Shown: positions 12,833-16,222 of the stretch, in pieces
Layout of the letters: every line of letters begins with the position of its first letter
Position numbering within the stretch: position 1 is the first letter of the stretch
Assembly (NCBI GenBank): GCA_905236585.1
Contig: CAJOQZ010000313.1
Span: forward strand, 1 to 16,222
From: an uncultured Lachnospiraceae bacterium
GTDB taxonomy: Bacteria; Bacillota; Clostridia; Lachnospirales; Lachnospiraceae
Length of the DNA: 16,222 nt
Direction: 5' to 3'
Translations under genes and position numbers: made by a program
The notes under the pieces: generated by a model
What the model saw: only the letters and a program-made list of their open reading frames with translations
What the model was told of the DNA's origin: nothing
The model's database searches: none

Positions 12833-13426
12833 ATGCACCACATTTTTTGCATCATCGGAAAAAGTTCCACCGGAAAGGACACGATCTTTAAGCGGCTTTT
12901 AGAGCGCGAAGATTTAGGGCTTTTGAATATCATTTCCTATACGACCCGTCCGATTCGGGAGCATGAAGTGGAGGGGGTCGAGTATTTTTTTACGGATGAA
13001 GCGGCGGAAGATGCGTTTGAAAAAGAGGGGAAACTCATCGAAAAGCGCAGTTACGATACGTTTCACGGTCGCTGGGACTATTTTACGGTGGACGACGGGC
13101 AGGTGGATCTGGCGCGGCACGACTATCTGATCATCGGAACCCTCGTTTCCTTTCAAAAGATCGCCGAATACTACGGAAAAGACCGCGTTTATCCGATATA
13201 TATAGAAGTAGAGGACGGCATCCGCTTAGACCGCGCCCTTTTGCGAGAGCATCAGCAGACCGAGCCGAAGTACGAGGAGATGTGCCGCCGGTTTTTGGCG
13301 GACAACCGGGATTTTTCCGAAAAAAAACTGGTGGAGGCGGGCGTCGGCAAGCGGTTCTACAACCACCGGATCGACAAAACGGTGGACGAGATAGCGGAAT
13401 ACATCTTGACAATGCGCAGGGATTGA
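12833..13426 (+). CDS. Guanylate-kinase-like nucleoside monophosphate kinase
   Basis: ATG 12833 is chosen because CAGGAG lies nine bases upstream; a TTG two codons earlier is possible. The 197-residue protein has a P-loop GKSSTGKDTI near the start (canonical Gmk has GPSGxGKxT), then IISYTTRPIREHEVEGVEYF, the guanylate-kinase GMP-binding signature, and a helical lid region with RLDRALLREHQ. The C-terminus carries NHRIDKTVDEIAEYI, also Gmk-like. It should phosphorylate a nucleoside monophosphate, most likely GMP, but the altered P-loop leaves substrate or activity open. In Bacillus the gene at this place is tmk; the Gmk-like paralogue here is shared by many Clostridia in my recollection. It ends 5 bases before the yaaR start, so the two are one unit. 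Confidence 0.82.
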   Translation: MHHIFCIIGKSSTGKDTIFKRLLEREDLGLLNIISYTTRPIREHEVEGVEYFFTDEAAEDAFEKEGKLIEKRSYDTFHGRWDYFTVDDGQVDLARHDYLIIGTLVSFQKIAEYYGKDRVYPIYIEVEDGIRLDRALLREHQQTEPKYEEMCRRFLADNRDFSEKKLVEAGVGKRFYNHRIDKTVDEIAEYILTMRRD

Positions 13427-13431
13427 AATGT

Positions 13432-13872
13432 ATGGACATTAAGATTAACGATATTAACCCGATCACGCAGACCGGCGAGACAAAAGAGGTCGCAAAAGGC
13501 GACGGGCAGTTCAAGTTCACTTTGGCAAGCGCGGTCGCCGACGAGGAGTTGTCCGAACGGCTGACGACCCTGATGAGCAAAATCGACGAGCAGGGGCAGA
13601 AGATCGCGAAGCATATGGACATCCGCGATATGAAGCAGTACCGTTCGCTGGTAAAAGAGTTCGTCAACGAGGTCGTGAACCGCTCGCATCAGTTTTCCCG
13701 TGAGAATTTTTTGGACCGGCGCGGCAGGCACCGCGTCTACGGCATGGTAAAACTCGTTGACAAGAACCTCGACGAACTGGCGGGGGCGCTGGTTGCGGAC
13801 GAGAAAGACCATTTGGATATTTTGGGAAGAGTGGATGAGATTCGGGGGCTGCTTTTAGATATCAGTACGTAA
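13432..13872 (+). CDS. yaaR: YaaR family (DUF327) protein
   Basis: The open frame extends back into the kinase gene, but I start at ATG 13432 because the family begins with MDIKIND-like sequence and AGGGA lies nine bases upstream. The 146-residue protein is mostly helical, with ELSERLTTLMSKIDEQGQKI, DIRDMKQYRSLVKEFVNEVV and YGMVKLVDKNLDELAGAL, which match DUF327. No enzyme motifs or membrane segments are present. Its function is unknown; it is one of the conserved genes between the kinase and holB in Firmicutes. Spacing to the kinase stop is 5 bases and to holB 85 bases, the latter filled partly by a hairpin-repeat fragment. Confidence 0.88.
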   Translation: MDIKINDINPITQTGETKEVAKGDGQFKFTLASAVADEELSERLTTLMSKIDEQGQKIAKHMDIRDMKQYRSLVKEFVNEVVNRSHQFSRENFLDRRGRHRVYGMVKLVDKNLDELAGALVADEKDHLDILGRVDEIRGLLLDIST

Positions 13873-13906
13873 GGAACGCACATAGCAAGTGCTTCGTGCA
13901 GTGATA

Positions 13907-13940
13907 CACGGAGATTTGTTTGTTCCCAATGCAGCGAAAA
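13907..13940 (+). repeat. Hairpin-repeat fragment in the holB leader
   Basis: CACGGAGATTTGTTTGTTCCCAATGCA resembles the left edge and right arm of copy C, with GGCAA changed to TGCAG. The right terminal repeat is missing; holB begins 18 bases later. Confidence 0.6.
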
Positions 13941-13957
13941 TAGTATATGATAAGTTT

Positions 13958-14953
13958 ATGACATTTTCAGAAATCATCGGACAGGACGAACTGATCGCGC
14001 ACATGCAGAATGCGCTGCGTTCAAGGAAAACCTCCCACGCATACATGATCGAGGGAGAGCGGCACGCGGGGAAAATGATGCTGGCAGAGGCATTCGCCGC
14101 GTCTTTGTTGTGCGAAAAAAAGGGGATCGAGCCGTGCGGACAGTGCCTTTCCTGCCGCCAGGCGAACGGCAGAAACAATCCCGACATCCGCTATGTGACC
14201 CATGAAAAGCCGAACCTGATCTCAGTAGAGGAAATAAGGCAGCAGGTGAACCGCGACGTCGTGATGCGTCCGTATGCGGGCACGCACAAGATTTACATTA
14301 TCGACGAAGCCGAGAAAATGAACGAGTCGGCGCAGAATGCGCTCCTTAAGACGATCGAGGAGCCGCCTGATTATGTGGTGATCATGCTGTTGTCCGCCAA
14401 TTCGGAACGATTTTTGGATACGGTTCGCTCGCGATGCGTCATTCTGCCGATCCGCCCGGTGCCGGACGAGGCGATCAAGCGGCATCTGATCTTAAAACTC
14501 GGTCTGCCCGATTATCAGGCGGACATTTGTGCCGCTTTCGCCCAAGGGAATGTAGGAAAAGCGGAACTGATCGCCGCAGACGAGGAATTTAATGAACTGC
14601 GGGCGGACGTGGTCGGCTTTTTGAACCGGGTGAAGACCGTTCCTTCCTATGAAATGATGGAGGAAGTCGAGGAGATTGAAAAAAAATACAAAGATCGGGC
14701 GGAAGAATATCTGGATTTGCTGGTTATTTGGTTCCGGGATGTGTTATTATATAAGTCGGTCGGCGCGGAAGCGAAACTGATCTACCGCGACGACATATAT
14801 TTAGCGCAGATCAAGCGTTTTGCGAACGCGGCGTCTTTTGAGGGGCTCAACGATATTTTTACGGCGCTTGACGGTGCGCGTGCGCGGCTTCGCGCAAATG
14901 TCAGTTTCCGTCTGGTGATGGAACTGTTGTTTTTAACAATGAAGGAAGTATGA
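13958..14953 (+). CDS. holB: DNA polymerase III delta-prime subunit (HolB)
   Basis: The 331-residue AAA+ protein is part of the clamp-loader that places the sliding clamp at primed DNA. FSEIIGQDELIAHMQNAL and SRKTSHAYMIEGERHAGK give the N-terminal region with a degenerate Walker A (HAGK, no Ser/Thr), as expected of delta-prime, which does not hydrolyse ATP. Four cysteines (52, 60, 63, 66) form the zinc module. KIYIIDEAEKMNESAQNALL is Walker B and sensor helix, TIEEPP follows, and TVRSRC is the arginine-finger SRC motif. I start at ATG 13958, which aligns with family starts. A frame back to GTG 13889 would add 23 residues encoded by a hairpin-repeat fragment and is less likely. No clear ribosome binding site precedes 13958, perhaps because the repeat fragment displaced it. 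Confidence 0.92.
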   Translation: MTFSEIIGQDELIAHMQNALRSRKTSHAYMIEGERHAGKMMLAEAFAASLLCEKKGIEPCGQCLSCRQANGRNNPDIRYVTHEKPNLISVEEIRQQVNRDVVMRPYAGTHKIYIIDEAEKMNESAQNALLKTIEEPPDYVVIMLLSANSERFLDTVRSRCVILPIRPVPDEAIKRHLILKLGLPDYQADICAAFAQGNVGKAELIAADEEFNELRADVVGFLNRVKTVPSYEMMEEVEEIEKKYKDRAEEYLDLLVIWFRDVLLYKSVGAEAKLIYRDDIYLAQIKRFANAASFEGLNDIFTALDGARARLRANVSFRLVMELLFLTMKEV

Positions 14954-15000
14954 GACTGTTTGGACTCTGAACAGTTACGGAAGTTTAAGGAGTTTATGAC

Positions 15001-16222
15001 ATGATAAAAGTTGTGGGCGTACGTACGGTGAACGCCGGCAAAAGTTATTTTTTCAAAGCGCATGATGAGATGCCGCCAATCGGCACGGAGGTGATCGTTG
15101 AGACAGACCGGGGCACGGAGTACGCGAAGGTGTCGGTTCCGCTGCTTGAAGTGGAGGAGAACAAGGTCGCGGAGCCGTTAAAAGAGATCATTCGGATTGC
15201 GACGGAGGAGGACAAGGAGCGATTTGCCGAGAACAGGAAGCGTCAAAAAGAGGCGTACCATGTCTGCCAGGAGAAGATCCGCGTGCATGGGCTCGACATG
15301 AAGCTGATCGATTCCGAGTACACCTTCGACCGGAATAAACTGCTGTTCTACTTTACGGCGGACGGACGCGTGGACTTTCGGGATCTGGTAAAGGATTTGG
15401 CGAGCATCTTCCGCACGAGGATCGAACTGCGGCAGGTGGGCGTGCGGGACGAAACGAAGATTTTAGGCGGTTTGGGCATCTGCGGGCGCGAGTTGTGCTG
15501 CAAGGCGTTCTTGACGGATTTCGCGCCGGTATCGATCAAAATGGCAAAAGAGCAGAACCTGTCTTTGAACCCGACGAAGATCTCAGGGGTCTGCGGGCGG
15601 CTGATGTGCTGTCTGAACAACGAAGAGGAAACGTATGAGTTTTTGAATAAAACCATGCCGAAGAACGGCGATTTTGCAACGACGGAGGACGGGGAAGTCG
15701 GCGTCATCATCAACGTGAACATCCTGAAGCAGTCGGTCGCGGTGCTTTTCGAGGAGGACGATACAAGGGAAGTGCGCGAGTATAAGGTGGAGGAGATCCG
15801 CTACACCCCGAAGCGCTACGGCAGACCCGAAGAGGTGCCGTCCGTTGCGCGGACGAAGATCCGGCGCTTCGATCAGGAGGGTGCGAGGGACGCCTTTCAT
15901 AAGGACGGCGCGCAAAGCCCGTCCGAACCGGAGAGCGGCACAGAAGGCGCACAGCCGGAGCAGAGCCTTTCGGAAGCCGATGAGACAAGGGATAAGAACC
16001 GGCGGGATGATGGCGGCAGGAACAACCGGAACCGTCGGAACGCAAAAAATGAATCGAATCCATCCGGCGGCAGAAGAAAAGCGGACCGGAAAAAAGGCGA
16101 GGAAAAGAACGACAAACGGAAAAACCACGACGAGCCGCATGCCGAAAAGGGCGGAGAACCGCCGTCGAACCGAAAAGGGGATGCCGGGGAGAACCGCCGC
16201 TTTTCTGAGCGGGGCGGCGCCC
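15001..16222 (+). CDS. ricT: RicT/YaaT (PSP1 domain) protein, 3' end outside the window
   Basis: The frame starts at ATG 15001 with AAGGAG eight bases upstream and stays open to the window end (407 codons). IKVVGVRTVNAGKSYFF and GTEVIVETDRGTEYAKV begin the PSP1 fold, which continues with LLFYFTADGRVDFRDLVKDL and RIELRQVGVRDETKILGG. Two CGRxxCC motifs, Cys161/166/167 and Cys198/203/204, are the conserved cysteines of this family; Ric proteins carry iron-sulfur clusters. In Bacillus the RicA-RicF-RicT complex aids RNase Y-dependent mRNA maturation and sporulation and biofilm control. After about residue 285 comes a long, highly charged, low-complexity tail (Lys/Arg/Glu/Asn/Gly-rich) that is far longer than in Bacillus YaaT and is probably disordered and RNA-binding. 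The gene follows holB after 47 bases. Confidence 0.92.
   Translation, partial: MIKVVGVRTVNAGKSYFFKAHDEMPPIGTEVIVETDRGTEYAKVSVPLLEVEENKVAEPLKEIIRIATEEDKERFAENRKRQKEAYHVCQEKIRVHGLDMKLIDSEYTFDRNKLLFYFTADGRVDFRDLVKDLASIFRTRIELRQVGVRDETKILGGLGICGRELCCKAFLTDFAPVSIKMAKEQNLSLNPTKISGVCGRLMCCLNNEEETYEFLNKTMPKNGDFATTEDGEVGVIINVNILKQSVAVLFEEDDTREVREYKVEEIRYTPKRYGRPEEVPSVARTKIRRFDQEGARDAFHKDGAQSPSEPESGTEGAQPEQSLSEADETRDKNRRDDGGRNNRNRRNAKNESNPSGGRRKADRKKGEEKNDKRKNHDEPHAEKGGEPPSNRKGDAGENRRFSERGGA

Noticed and set aside
13282..13431. Longer yaaR start reaching into the kinase gene
   Set aside because: The extra residues are the kinase gene read in another frame, while family-like sequence begins at ATG 13432 with a ribosome binding site.

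Overview
The window looks like a chromosomal segment from a Gram-positive Firmicute of the class Clostridia, most likely Lachnospiraceae or a close relative. The evidence is Shine-Dalgarno driven genes, sigma-A type promoters, a tRNA without encoded CCA, and a right-hand block in the order Orn/Lys/Arg decarboxylase (yaaO-like) - P-loop nucleoside monophosphate kinase - yaaR - holB - ricT/yaaT, which is the Bacillus/Clostridium order except that a guanylate-kinase-like gene sits where tmk is expected. Genus and species cannot be read from the sequence.

Left part (1-3850) is accessory-looking and visibly AT-richer, apart from one GC-rich gene. It holds a DUF3990 (ADP-ribosyltransferase-like) gene with a tightly linked partner, a small unknown gene, a two-TM coiled-coil protein with a Pro/Glu/Ala-rich tail and three copies of an LSPDEI-type motif, and a candidate type III (RNA antitoxin/endoRNase toxin) module. 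That module has a strong promoter, a compact RNA predicted to form an H-type pseudoknot, a terminator hairpin, then a CptN/TenpN/ToxN-like toxin gene broken by one in-frame TAA. A tRNA-Lys(CUU) with a consensus promoter closes this islet.

Middle part (3850-8250) carries short direct repeats, a DUF4349 lipoprotein, the S4-domain protein YlmH, a terminator, and one 694-codon reading frame that joins a complete TrmB tRNA methyltransferase to a complete D-Ala-D-Ala carboxypeptidase through an internal signal-peptide/transmembrane segment. This fusion is the most striking gene in the window.

Between 8250 and 11340 lie an ArgR-like regulator gene bracketed by two inverted copies of a ~120-bp hairpin repeat, a Uma2-family nuclease-like gene, an AbiEi-type antitoxin/regulator and a translationally coupled unknown protein. 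The hairpin repeat (hallmark GTTCCCAAGGCAA) is dispersed: two full copies, one internally deleted copy with 13-bp perfect ends, and three fragments occur in 16 kb. It is the best candidate for an undescribed element.

Right part (11360-end) is the yaaO-kinase-yaaR-holB-ricT block, all on the plus strand and closely spaced, with ricT running off the window end. Several conserved proteins here (TrmB, the decarboxylase, AbiEi) contain short in-frame repeat-like or low-complexity insertions, and there are tandem repeats between genes, which suggests a genome prone to minisatellite growth.
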